Shown piece after piece: positions 24,780 to 37,543 of a stretch of DNA of 64,000 nucleotides. The notes below the pieces were generated by a model. That model worked only from the letters and a program-made list of their open reading frames with translations. It was not told where the DNA came from and ran no database searches. The DNA lies in NCBI RefSeq assembly GCF_932294415.1, contig NC_065537.1, forward strand, positions 62,696,290-62,760,289. Reading direction: 5' to 3'. A program made the position numbers and the translations under genes. The stretch is from Quercus robur (lineage: Eukaryota > Streptophyta > Magnoliopsida > Fagales > Fagaceae). Position 1 is the first letter of the stretch; every line of letters begins with the position of its first letter.

Positions 24780-26950
24780 GAGAAAATTAAATTAAACTAG
24801 TAATGTGATTCATTAACCAATATAACCACATGGTTGAATTTAGTATGAGAACTTAAAGTATAACTTTATAACTATTAATAAATGGTATTTAAGTTTTGTC
24901 CTTAAATAAAAATTTCTTATAAAATATAATTAAAATTATGTCTTTTGACCGGTCAAATAATGTCGTTTCATTTACACCGCTTTATTTGATATTATAGTAG
25001 TAATTGAATAAGGTTTTTTTTTTTTTTTTTTTTTTAATGTTAAAATTTAAATATTTTGATTCTTTTATATAGCATAGCACTTGATCATTATACGCACGAT
25101 TGATTAGTAGAATGATTTTAAGATAATAATATTTAAGAATAGATTAAATTCTATAAGAATTTAGTGTAAACCTTTTGGTTTATACTCACCAATAAGGACA
25201 TGTCACATTATATTAATAAAACATAAATATATTTAATTAGTCGCTAATTCGTGCGATGTACTGGATAATTAAATAAAAATTAAAAGTATTTATTTTACTT
25301 AAATGTCAATGACTTGACTAAAAAAATGTATAACTTGAAAATAAATGATATAATGATTTAGAAATTTTTTTTTTCTTTCATATCATTGGTTCCACATAAC
25401 ACATCCTAGTGTGGGCTATTCTATGATGATGACTTCACACAATACTTAACTGCAATTAAATCTACTATCCAACACCAATCTAATATGTGTTTTCTTGATA
25501 GTAGATTTATAAATTGCATTCTCATATCCTCCATCATTTAGAAGGTAACTAGAGTAATGATTGTATGTAATGTATAGATTTTATTCTTTTACAATATAAA
25601 ATTATTATTATAGATGATTAAAATAATTAAAATAAAATCTAATGTTCTGAAAATTTTTTGAAATAGAATTTAAAAGTTTTTAAAACTTAGTTAATAGAGT
25701 TTCTATTTTACCTAAAAGTGAACTATCATAATTAATGAGAATTTAACCATTTTTTGCAAAGAGAAGATAACCATAGGCCCAATTTTTTATTTTATAGCAT
25801 AGGATGTTATAGTAAATTTGTACCATGTGTAATACGTTAGTCCATTATGATAGTTCCAAATAATATCCTAATACCTATTTATATGAGTTTTCTTTTTAAT
25901 GATGCCATAAAAGATGAAGTTTAATAGAAGTCATTTAAGATCCAATGCATCCAATAATTTTAAAAAAAATAATAATAATTTCAAAAGTCTTTTAATTGTA
26001 AATTTTTTTAATCATAAAATAGACTTTATCTAAATTATAAAGGAAAGCATTCAGAATTATCATATCATTGATATCATATCATGATGGTTGCAAATAGCAA
26101 TATTATTATTCATGGCTAATAGATGAACAATGAAACTGTGAATTGACAATTTAACAATTCAAATACCAAGTTTAAACTACAACAACACATATACAGAATA
26201 CTCCAAATATTGGAACATACTTCTTCTGCCATTTTTATTATTTAATCAAAACCAAAATTTCAAAGATAATTCCAATTCAATTAAACCCAATACATACATA
26301 CACATGAACGTAAAGAATTCCAAAAATAAAAACAACAATCTCTAAAAGCCTCTGCCTAATATAGTCACTATTATTTTTTTTTTCTTCAGATTATTGATAA
26401 AAATATCTCTCATATATGTTAACATTAAACCTGATAAGAAAAATTTAAATACCAATGAATAACCCCCATTGACTAGTTATCAGAGTCAAAATATAGTCAT
26501 ATTATCCAGAATCATATATATATCAATCAAAGTTCAAAAAAAAAAAAATATATATATATATATATATATCATCCAAATACATATATAAAATCATTTATTC
26601 AATAATCAAATATATTTGTGATAATCCTATATTCTTTACTTTAAATCAATAATACAATTGAAATAAATTGTAACAATTATAAACAATTTTCAGTAGTTAA
26701 GATACAATAGTATAAGCAAAATAAAATCAATTAAGATAAGGTTACTTACCTCAGCTAGCTCACCACAAAAAAAATTTTCCCTAACACTTTCTCTAAAATC
26801 TTTAAATATCACATAAAATAATTTTTCAAGTATCATTTACTCAATAATCAAATAATTTAAGAAAACTTATCACAATACCCCATAAAAAAAACTATTAAAA
26901 ATATCTAATAACTTTTCACTATTATCTCACACTAAAAATACACATATTCA
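24780..26950. other. AT-rich intergenic DNA, no gene seen
   Basis: Contains poly-T (about 25015-25035) and TA tracts (about 26549-26568). I see no conserved coding sequence or bounded element. Confidence 0.4.
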
Positions 26951-26955
26951 TAATA

Positions 26956-27138
26956 GGGTTGTGTTAACGGGCACTGTGTGGTGCTCGTTAAGCACACATT
27001 TTTCTGAAAAAAAATTGTGCCTTCTTTATCAATTTATATTACCTTTTCAATTTATAGGTACTATTTTAAGATATTTTTTACTTTTTTTTGACAAATATTT
27101 TTTGTTTTTTCTGCCCCTGGTGCTGGTTAACATTCTCC
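26956..27138. mobile_element. Mutator-like MITE with 9-bp target duplication
   Basis: This 183-bp element is flanked by perfect 9-bp repeats TTCATAATA (26947-26955 and 27139-27147). Its ends share G G n4 TGTTAAC nn GCAC in inverted orientation: GGGTTGTGTTAACGGGCAC on the left, GGAGAATGTTAACCAGCACC on the reverse of the right. A 9-bp duplication is the Mutator superfamily signature. It has no coding capacity. Confidence 0.72.
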
Positions 27139-27493
27139 TTCATAATATATATTTCCTTTATTTTCTGCCACTAATTCCTACTCGCCAGGAATAAGGCCTA
27201 CAGATTACATACAGAGTCAAAGTCAATTTGTAAAGGACCACCACCTAGGTCCACCTTCTTCTATTCGTGTGTTCCTTTTTTTTTTTTTTTTAGATACAAT
27301 ACGTGTGTTCCTTTCTTCTTCTTCTTTTATTTATTTTTTTACCTGCCACCATTAATTCTCTTTAGAGATGAGGACAAAACCAAGCACTTTGTTTTTTTTT
27401 TTTTAGCTTGTCAGACTACAAGCCTAAACCATGACTTTTCCTATTCACCAAAGCCACAGTTCGGTAAACCAGTGCAGAAATCGGACCCATTAA

Positions 27494-27693
27494 GTGTGTG
27501 TTTGACCGGGCTTCAACAATTCAATTTTTTTACTATTTAATTTATTTTTATTATTATTTATAGGTTTTAATATATTTTTTGATACTATTTATACGTCCTA
27601 TTGTACTATTTCAGTTATCTTTTAACTTTATCTGTAATACTTTCAGCAAAAAAATTTAAATTTCAACTAAATAAGTTATTCTCAAACAAACAC
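27494..27693. mobile_element. PIF/Harbinger-type MITE related to the one at 39179-41105
   Basis: At 200 bp its terminal GTGTGTTTGACC and CAAACAAACAC are imperfect inverted repeats. The interior shares strings such as CTTTTAACTTTATCTGTAATACTTTCA with the MITE at 40904-41105. A TAA precedes the left end, but the right flank begins directly with another repeat, so no target duplication is seen. Confidence 0.55.
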
Positions 27694-28037
27694 TGGAGAC
27701 GGAACTACCTTAGGGCTGAGAGGGCCATGATCCCTCCCAACCTTTGAAAAAAAATTCCCTAGTATATGTATTTGCATAAAAAATATACTTTTGGCTCCAA
27801 AATTAATATACTTAGCCCCCCTCTCCCAAACAATTTACAAGTTGACCCATGAAACAAAAAAAAAAAAAAATTATCAAATTATCCCTTGTCTAGTTGCCCC
27901 AAAAATATCAAGAAAAACATTTAGCTAAACATTTGGACAATTTACAAATCCGGACAATAAGGAGAATTTACAAAACAATTCATATATTCAGATAATAATA
28001 AAAAATTCTTTGGACACGATCTAAGTTAAAATATATA

Positions 28038-28832
28038 TGTAGGGACACGATTTGCAACGACCCAACACGATACTGGGTTCGCCCGTAAATAGGCCCAAAC
28101 AATATGATTTGTAGAGCGTGGGTGTAAAAAACTAGATTAACTTTTGTATAATAAAAAGACTCACCCTCACGTATTTTGAAGGCTCAAAGCTGGCACAATG
28201 ATCGTTTTCTTTGGTAATCGATATCGTTCTTTTTCTCTTTTCGTTCTTCTTCTTTTGTCTAGGTTTTCTTCCTTTCTTCTTTTTTGTTCCGATCCCTTTT
28301 TTTTTTTTTTGGCATGTTCTTTTTTCAGTTTATATACCACCCTTTGCATTCCATCCTCACCACACACGTGTAGGTTGGGTTCGGAGGATTTCTTTCTGTC
28401 CCATCTAGCACCTCCTGGAACTTCCTATGGGCAGCTGTAAGGCTGCCTCCTTACTGTTAAGGTATCACCTCCACATTAATGCGGCCAGAGAGTTGGTTGA
28501 GAGGTCATTAATGCGGAGGCAGCTGTGGTTATAGATATTTGTTTCTCTTTTCCCTTTTACCCTTGGTCTGTTATCCTATCTTCATTGGTGACATAATTCT
28601 GAGGTTCGGTTGAAACAAGACCGCGTCCTGTTCGTCCTCGGACGCATACTGCCGAGGAATATTGCGTCCTCGGACGAATACAGAACTCTACCCTCGTGAT
28701 ATTGACTACCACCCCCTTCAGTAACTACTTTATGACTTGACTTGGCCTCCTCGGACGGATATGCATCCTCGGATGGCCCACAGGCCCAACAATCCTGACC
28801 TTAATGGGCCTATTGATCGAACGGCCCCCACA
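28038..28832. mobile_element. Solo LTR with 5-bp target duplication
   Basis: The 795-bp block begins TGTAGGGACACG and ends CCCCCACA, with ATATA on both sides (28033-28037 and 28833-28837). No internal retrotransposon sequence is present, so it is a solo LTR left by recombination. It contains repeated CCTCGGACG motifs and inverted GGCTGCCTCC / GGAGGCAGC. Confidence 0.75.
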
Positions 28833-28839
28833 ATATATA

Positions 28840-29670
28840 TAACAAATCAATTATAAATCCTAGCAAAACAAATCACAAAAACCCAATAACCTCTACCCAA
28901 TTTCTACCTCTCATTTGAGAGCTTTTTGTCCTTCTCAAGTAACTCAACCCCATAGTTACAGAAACAACTCCTATGCTGCTAATCACTCCATCCACACACC
29001 AATTAGTGTCACCAGTAACTTGGATCAGTTGGTGTCTTTAACTCAATCTATGAAAAAAAATTTATTTTTTTAAAGATCTACTGCTCACTTGGATCATTTG
29101 GTGTCTTTTGAAAATTTACTTTAACGGTGCATTATTAGCATTAATTTATTCTTGATTATAATATCTATTATTGATTTTAAAACAATACAAAAAAATTTAA
29201 TGCTAATAATACATCGTTATCAACCTTTAGTATTAATATTCTAACTTTTTAAAATTCTTGAACAAAGAACTTTGGCCCCCCTAAGTTTGAATCCTGGTTC
29301 AATCCCTGACAGACACTAAGCCTAAAAATCTGCAGCTTCTTTTTACACTTAACTCAAAGAATCAAAATCAATACAAGAAATTGTCCAGTAAAGTGGTGTT
29401 GAAAGCGTAGAAGTAGTTTTCTTAAATAGGAAAGAGTACGGATCATGGGAGAGTGTTATTGTATTTGGCTAGAAGTCTAACTTGCGTTAGTTATTTTATT
29501 TTATTTTATTTTATTTTAATTTTTTAGAGAGAGTATAAGGAGTTTAGGGATGGTGGGAGTGTAGTGTAGAAAGAAGTGTTTGTTTTATATTTTGTAAGTT
29601 TTGTTTAAAAAAATAATAATGATGTGGCAAGCTCTAGAGAGGTCAACAAAAAGTCAAAAGTTTCGGTTAT
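28840..29670. other. Spacer between two solo LTRs, no gene seen
   Basis: AT-rich spacer with a (TTTTA)n tract near 29485-29520. No coding sequence is recognised. Confidence 0.4.
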
Positions 29671-29677
29671 ATATATA

Positions 29678-30424
29678 TGTAGGGACTAGGGCCCAAAATA
29701 ATGTATTGGGCTTTGGGCCTTGCCCGAGGGCACTAACAAGTTCGAGGAGGAGCAAATAACTATTAAATAATTCCCAGTAAAAGTCTCATAAGCAGGAGAT
29801 GAAGGGAAGGAGATTCAAGGAGGAATTCTCATCGGACACAACGAATGTAGTCCAAGTATATACTCTAGCAATTGAAATGTGCCCCATGAACAGTGAGAGG
29901 GAAATAAACTCAAAATATTTAAGGAAAAGCTGCTACCACCGCATTAAATGCACTGTAGCTACTTTTCTGGCTGCATTAATGTGGAGAGGACCTCTGAACA
30001 GTGTTGCCTTGGCTACCATAACTCACAAAAGGTTGAAAGGGATGTTTGATGAGATGGACACTCAAGTAAGGATTCAGATAATCAACAAGTGTAGGATCAA
30101 GATGGTAAAAAAAAAGCTATATAATGTGGAGGAACCCCCATGAGAAGGGAATCGGAAAAACAAAGAGAAAACACTATAGCAATCTAAACTATCTTAGTAT
30201 CCAACTGTGATCAATATACAATAATTGTGGTCTCCTCGGACTGAAAGTCCATTGACATAAATATCTCTTATTTGTGCTTGATTATCTTTTAATCCAATAC
30301 TAGCCATTGTTCAATTCATTAGGACCTAGTTCTTTGACCCATTCTCTACAAATTCATTGTATTAGGCTCATTGGACCAAGACTCCATACATTTTGGGCTT
30401 GGGCCCCAAATTTTTAGCCCTACA
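29678..30424. mobile_element. Solo LTR, second copy of related family, 5-bp target duplication
   Basis: The 747-bp block has perfect terminal inverted repeats TGTAGGG...CCCTACA and ATATA duplications on both sides (29673-29677 and 30425-30429). It resembles the solo LTR at 28038-28832 in its start, in its CTCGGAC motif and in GCATTAATG-type strings. The open frame at 29799-30143 lies wholly inside it and is not a host gene. Confidence 0.8.
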
Positions 30425-30429
30425 ATATA

Positions 30430-31655
30430 TATTACAAAGGACAACATCTCAATAAACACCATATTAGGTGTGATAGGATGTATTGATTTTTAAAGCTGAT
30501 GTGAAAATCTTTTAATGGATTGTGTAAATAAAAGTTTTACATCCCATCATTACCAAATTCGGACTCATTTAAGAATCACATAAGCTACAAGCCAAAGTGA
30601 TCAAGTGCTATGAATTTACAATTACTCTTACTCACTTTGGCATGTGGCACATGTGATGTTGAACATTAGTCATGTTGAAAGTATTCAAATAATTATAATT
30701 GTAATAATCAATTATTATCTCTATATATCAGAAACACTAAAATTATCCAAAAAAAAAAAACACTAAAAAATAAATTTATTCCACAACCCTTGTTGGCATT
30801 AAGAAACGATAAATATCTCTTGACCATTCTCCTCCTTTTGTTTAATAAGCACTTTTCACTGTAAAGATCCCTTTGATTATTCCGACCCACACCCGGCCCA
30901 AAGAAGACTATCATTTGGCCTAAATTGTCTCAAAGGGAATACTTAATCAAAGAAGCTTCATGACTATCAGCTTGCCAACAATGATTAACCGTGTCAATTA
31001 AATCCCTCACCAAAGCATTTTTTGGATGGAATTTAGGTTGAGAAATAACCTTGTAAGTTGTACCCAAAGGAAGCCATCTATTCTGCCAAATTCACACTGT
31101 TGTTTCACGAGTATTAACCCTTCATTCATGCATACTTTATTGTTGAACCATACACATGTTATCAAAATTTTTACTAAAACAAGGGTTTCACACCAAAGGC
31201 GACGGGGTAAATTGGGATCAGATCATGGGTGCCTCATTTTTACCCCATCCTTTTCTTTTGGAATAGGAAAAACCTGTGTGAGGTGAGAGTGGGACAAGTT
31301 GGGTTCGGGGCATGATTGAAGGTGTTTTATTAACAATAATGAGATGGTTCTAACATTGATAAGATTAAGATGGAACAAAAAGGGGAAAGGGTAAGTACTG
31401 AGTGAGGAGGATAGAAAAGTGTTTTGAATATGGTAATAGAATGTGTAAAAAAACTTAAATTATGACTAGGATATGCGTATAAAGATTAATTATATATATA
31501 ATGGGCGGGGCCAGACAAGACAAGATGGGTTGAGGCAAACAAAACTCATTTTTGACCTGTCACGATTTTAGAAGTCAAGGATCCAAGTCCATACGAGGTG
31601 GAGTCACTCAAATAAGATGGGTCAAACATGATAGGGCAATTTACCATAATACCAT
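30430..31655. other. Intergenic DNA 3' of glycosyltransferase gene A, no gene seen
   Basis: No conserved frame. This part lies outside the segmental duplication, which starts at about 31660. Confidence 0.4.
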
Positions 31656-31911
31656 ACTTACACATGAATTTACTAAGTGCAAAAGTTGTCGTAACAGAAT
31701 AAGGGATAGGAGATATCATATGAGGGAAAAACATGGATCAAGGTAGTGGCAAAGTAAATATAACACTCCCTGGTAAAATAAAAATTGGCCCCATGAAAGG
31801 TCAAATCGTGTATCAATCTATGTATATCAAAGCAATTAAATTCCTTTTGAGTATATTGAAGCAACAAATAAAATATATTACATTAATTAACCAATAGTCG
31901 TATTAGCTACA

Positions 31912-34900
31912 TTAATTCCATGACTTGGAACATCCCCAGTGCATTGACCAACCTAAATTTGTTGTTACATTAGCCAATCGTTTATAAGAAGTGTACTTGA
32001 ATTGCTTCCAATCGCGAAGGACAGCCTTTAGATCATTCACCTTGGCACTAATACTTCTACAACAATTGGCATGTACAGTGGCCACTAATCTCAAATCCTT
32101 GCTATCTTGGCAAAACCCACTAAAATAAAGGGTGTCCAAGAAAGTTACTCTAAGATTTAATTCTCTAATTATGCCCCCTTTTATTAGGTTTAATAACACA
32201 TCCTGCTCTTTTTGTCCTCTAGAGTCGTTCTTCATGGCATACCATATTCCTAATAATTTGATGGTCTTATTATTTGATTGGATGTAGTAGAAGCCAGTAT
32301 TGATTTGATGATTTTCAGATCGCAAATCACCTAAAAAATAGTCAGTACTAATTTGAAGATCCTCGGTTTCATTTGTGCTTAGCCTAATAAGGGGATTCCT
32401 TAGCCACATCACATCTGTATCCTGTTACAGAAAGTTACCAACCATTTAAAAATAAATATAATGTTTAAGAAAATACAAACAAAGAGGGCAAAAAATAAAA
32501 ACAAAGAAAAAAGAAAAGAGCATTATGAGGAAAGACTTTAGTTTGGTTTAAATTGTTCAATATTAAACTTTTGTTTATTGTTAATTCAACAAAAAGAAGT
32601 TAGATATGAAAAAAGTATCTTATAAAACAGTTTCACGAGACCTCTCTTGCACAAGATGTGTGAGTTCCACATTTGTGGATCTCACAAGCAAGATATAAGG
32701 GGATGGTCTCATGAGATTGTTTCATAAAATATCCTCTTGTTAGATATAGACCTATTCAACAAGAAAGTATCATGAAATCATCTAATGGAGTATTCATCTC
32801 ATATTTGGTAGATCTCATTACCATATACTAGTGGAAGTCATATATTGTAAGAGAAGTGCTCCATGAGTTAGTCTCTTAAGATAATTTTCCCCATCCAACC
32901 TAATGGCTAATACAAATAGAATGGTACCATTGCTTGAACGTACAATGGCGCCAACTTACAAAAAGTTTTTCAGACAATTTCCGATACTACAAAAAAATAA
33001 CTCAAAAATTTAGATATTAAAACTTCTAAAAGACCAAAAACAAACTAATCTTGAGCAATTTCATTCACTGAAATTTCCTACCCATTTGAGATCATTCGCA
33101 AAAATATTATGGAATTGGGGGAAGTGAAGATAGAGGAGAGGAGATGAGAGGGAGCTCACACAACTTTATAATGGTTGGTGTAATTTTATTGCCAATGATG
33201 GACATCAAGCATTCCCAAATTCTTCTTCATCTTGGAAGTCAAGTAGCAAATTAAGAACCATACAAGAAAGAAAAATGAGAGGAAACTAGTTGTCAATCAC
33301 TTTCATATAAATTCACGACTTTTTCTATACCACTCACAGTTAGGAATTAACCACATAGAATAATTGTAAAAAATGTTATAGTAAAAGTTGTGGCGGTAAA
33401 ATTTTTTATTTCTCACACACTTCTCAAGCGTAAAAATTGTCACTTCCTTCTTTTATGACTACCATTAACTTTCCAACATTTCTTTATTACCACAATCTCA
33501 ACTGTTGACAGTTTCTTCAAAACCCAAACTAAGCTCCTTTTGATTTGCATGTCTTCGCTTTCCTAAATGACTCTGAAATTTATAAGCTTTCTTCTCACAT
33601 AATCCATATTGTTAGAAGTAAAGCCCTAGATAACACTAAACTTAGACACTCAATAAGAACATTCACATAAACCTAAACTAATTTTTTTACTGAACACATA
33701 AACCGAAATTTAGACACTCCAATAATAACATTCACATAAACCTCTTTATAAGTTTATAAGCTAAGTTTTGATATTATAAAAAATAAAAAAATAAAAAATA
33801 AAAACTCATTTTTTTCTTTCTATTTTGTTATTCTATTTTTCACTTTACCTTCTACTTTTTTACTATTCTATTTAGATACTATTATTTATTTTATTTTATT
33901 CACAAACAAATCTAGGGTCTGTTTGGATAGAACTTATTTTGCTGAAATTGAAAACTGAAAACTGAAAATACTGTAGCAAAATAATTTTTAAATGTATGAA
34001 TAGTATTGTGGGACCCATTTTTAATGAAAAAATTGTCAAAAAATGAGATTTGTGGGTCTCGTAACTGAAAAGTTGCTGAAAAGTTGTGTAAAAGGTACTG
34101 AAAAATTAATTAAAATAATTTTTAAACGCTGAAAAGTTGATTAAAGTGCTGACAAGTTGCTGAGGTGTGCAATAAGTTTGGTACCAAAGTCAATAATCAC
34201 GGCACAGCTGAGAAAGAAAAAAAATGGTTGAAACGCGCAACAGTATAAACACAAACGTGAATAATCCGTATCCAAAACAACACCTAATGACCAAAATTGA
34301 CTACCGACGGCAACAATCAAGATCGGATACCCACAGCATAGATCAGCCACTTACATCTTATAGCCAAATCGACCCCCCAACAACCATATTAGCCACCCTA
34401 TGGCAACCTCGACTACGGCATGCCTAATCTCAATTATTGAACACTTGACCACCAAAATCCAATGTCAAAAACGGATTGTTTACTAAGCCTTTTTGACGTG
34501 GGCTAATCAAATTTTAATTGAAGAATTCGGATAATTAATCTATTGCTAATTGACATTTGACATACCAAAAAATTACACAGGAATATTCATATGGCATGAA
34601 CCCCATCCTAGGAAACAAAAGTTCAAAGCCATTTAAAATCACACACACACATCTCTATATATATAATAATAGGTAAAGCTGAAAAAAACTCAAATTAGAA
34701 TTTTAAATTAGAGTTCCAATTTTGCGCCATGTGTCCTAAATTATTTATTCTTAAAGAGATTTATTTCTTAATTTTAGAATCAAATGTGGGACTACATCAT
34801 AAATATTCATCCAAGTGAGTTATTAAGTACAAAAACCAATGAGTCTAAAATAAATAAATCATAAAAAAAAATGCTTCACAATAATAATAAAAATGACAAT

Positions 34901-36469
34901 TTACATTTTATATCTAATAATATTTTTATAAATTTTTTGAAAGAGTTAACAAAATATAAAAATGACTATCAATAGTATTTAAATTATATATGTATATAGG
35001 AATTATATTATGTATCTTATTGTATTTGAAAATAATACAAAATGCTCTAGTTAAACCGACCTTGGATTGTGTTTAATGCATTTTGGTATTGCACCTCTGA
35101 GTGTGTTTGTATAAGCAAAAACTATCCTTTTGAGTTTAAAATAAGAATTTGTGAAAATACTATGAAAATTGTGGTTTGCAAAATAAAGTTTTAAGTTTTA
35201 AAAACACTCTTTTAAACTTCCAAATACCTAACAAAATGGGCCTGAAAGTCCAATACGAACACGCAAAAAAAACGCATTTACATTTTACAAGCCCCAAAAA
35301 ACGCTTTTTTACTAGCCCAAAAGTTGAACCAAACGGGCATTGTAACCTGTCATATTCCTGACAAAAAAGTCAATATCTGCCATATTCACAATCCTATCAT
35401 ATTCCAACACCATTGTTTCAATTCCAACCAACCATTTACATTATCAACCAAAATCCATCTAACGGCGTAGCTTTTGTTTTTCCTCATTAATTAAAAGTTG
35501 AATGAGAGGAGCCGAAAAATTTGTTTGTAAGTGCGAACTTCAAGTTTGCTTCAAAAGTGTTACTTTCTAGTTTCTACTACATAAGACATTAATTATAAAA
35601 GCCAATAGTGTACTTCTAACCATACCATATCCAGAATTACTATCTAATATGTATAGAGTAGTGTTCACCTACTCTGTTACACATAGTTTCAAGAATAACT
35701 TGAAGATCATAATTGTAAGTCATAGTTGGTTTTTCAAATGGGTGTAACAGAACGTGTAATAACTTTTAGCCATGTTTATAACTCCAAATATATACTATAA
35801 ATGCAATACTAAACTATAACTTACCGTGAAAATGAAGCTGTAGCCACGTTTAAGAACCTCGATAAGAAACTGGGTTCTTCTCCACATCATCTTGATGAAA
35901 TCCTCGGACATGTAAACTTTTTCTCCCTCAAAATCCACACCGTCCGTTTTCAATCTGTAGCAGTTCAACCGTCGAAACAGGCAGCGATCATAGGCCGTCT
36001 GATCTATTGCCACGATCAAAAGGTTGTCAAGCAGTGGCCTAGTGTTCTCCCCAAGCCAAAAGCTCTCAAGAAAAAGGTCAAGCATGGTGATGTCAGCTTG
36101 GATGTCTTGGACAGCATAGGCCTTGTTTATGATGGTGATTATGACCGTTTTGTTTGCCATTGAAGCTTTGGATAAAGCTTCTTCAAGCTCATCTTGAGGA
36201 ACACGTATGTTGGTCTGTAAGAATTAAAAGATTTTTTGAGTTTTTGGTACAAAATTAAGATAACCCATATGCATGTTTGTGAAATAAATGAAGGAATAAG
36301 CTTGAAAGTTGAAACTTACTGTGTTTGATTGTGTGGAAAGAGATTCCTTTCGGAACACACTGAATGGATTTGTGATATAGGAGGAGGACCAAACAGCAAG
36401 ACACAAGAACCCCACGAAGAATAATAAAAGTATTGCAGGGTTTCCAAATGAGTGTTTTACATGATCCAT
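31912..36469 (-). CDS. GT77-type (Nucleotid_trans) glycosyltransferase, copy A, 349 aa
   Basis: Three exons: 36469-36320 (50 codons), 36214-35825 (130) and 32421-31912 (170 with stop). All junctions are GT/AG and in phase 0. The start MDHVK matches the paralogue's MDYVK. Residues 12-29 form one membrane helix, so it is probably a type II Golgi protein. Exon 2 carries KTVIITIINKAY and a Leu-rich stretch; exon 3 opens with the metal/nucleotide-sugar DxD motif, DTDVMWLRNP (D181-T182-D183), then INTGFYY, GQKEQDVL, FLDTLYFSGFC and HANCC, the order typical of plant At4g15970-like proteins (Pfam Nucleotid_trans, CAZy GT77). Relatives add arabinose or xylose to wall glycans and glycoproteins; substrate here unknown. 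The C-terminus ends KSWN, eight residues shorter than copy B, because of a 4-bp insertion. The 3.4 kb intron 2 holds a MITE. Confidence 0.9.
33915..34283. mobile_element. Harbinger-type MITE in intron 2 of copy A
   Basis: This 369-bp insertion starts GGGTCTGTTTGGATA and ends TATCCAAAACAACAC, with CTA on both sides. The same intron of copy B (near 59150) lacks it and reads straight from ACAAACAAAT into AATGACCAAAAT, so it inserted after the duplication or was lost cleanly from copy B. It is non-coding. Confidence 0.72.
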
Positions 36470-37543
36470 GTGTGTCTTTTGGGGTTTTTGGATGATCAAG
36501 ATGTCTCACTTCTAGAAAAAAAATTGATAGAGAAGGAACTTAGATAAAGAGGGAGAGAGAGATTGAAAAGGTCATGCTAGGTAGAAAGGTCATCATCATT
36601 TACCAAATTACCACCAAAAAAGCAAAAAAAGGTAGGAAGGTCATGCAATCTGCCTGAAGTCTTAGAAACATCATATTAATTCCAATCACTTCAGGATATA
36701 TTGTACTTGTGGTAGACTGGTAGTTGTAATACTTTTCATTTTCTTGTCCAAATTCTTGGTTACCGCATGCTGCATGCATATTCCAGCCCACCAAATATGG
36801 AAATTATATGTTAGAGAAATACTTATATTTTTATGATTTTTTTTTTTTGAGAAAATAAAGATAGACATGAAGTACATATAAAAGAGCATTCACATAGCTC
36901 ATGCAAAATTTTATTTCTATTTTAGCATAAGAATCTACTTTTTTTTTTTCCTTCTATTTTACACATACTTACGTTTCAAAAAACCAAACATTAAATTATC
37001 TATTTTATATTACATTTCATTAAAATATTAAATTTTCTTGATTTTTTTAAAAATTGTTTCTCTTTCTTCACACACAACAATCACCATCCACTTTCTTCCT
37101 TCATCTTTGGGATATATAAAGAAAAAATAAAAAACTAAATGCAAAATAAATAGTGTCAATGTAAATCTACACGATTACTATAACAACAATGTATTTTTAC
37201 ATAATTTTACATAATCTGATGAGGGTGAATTTTCAACTTGATAAACTAAAATGTGGTATATTTTCTATTATATAAACATTGATTTGAGTGCTTTTCAGAG
37301 CTATGTGCATAATGATAAATAACACAAAAATAGTCACATATGGAATTTTAAATTATACATAGACATTACTAATACAAGCCAAGCATAATTGTAGATGGTG
37401 CAGAGAATTTCAACAAATTGGTAAAACTCTGACATGAATATAAAACCACCAAAAACTGTAACACTACAGAACAAAATTGTATGAGAATTTTATTTTACAG
37501 TATTGGTGTTAAATATTGAATTAATACTGATAGGTCAAGAATG

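Larger units (their letters stand above)
31660..37390. repeat. Segmental duplication copy A (contains glycosyltransferase gene A)
   Basis: The block from about 31660 to 37390 is collinear with 52190-63560: 3' flank, three exons, both introns, and promoter-side sequence up to the shared TATGGAATTTTAAATTATAC. Copy A is shorter mainly because intron 2 lacks the large insertions of copy B. Both copies have the same orientation. Confidence 0.85.

Noticed and set aside
28167-28440. Phe/Ser-rich and Lys-rich frames on both strands
   Set aside because: They lie wholly inside a solo LTR and come from a T-rich tract.
29799-30143. 114-residue open frame
   Set aside because: Contained in the solo LTR 29678-30424; no domain.
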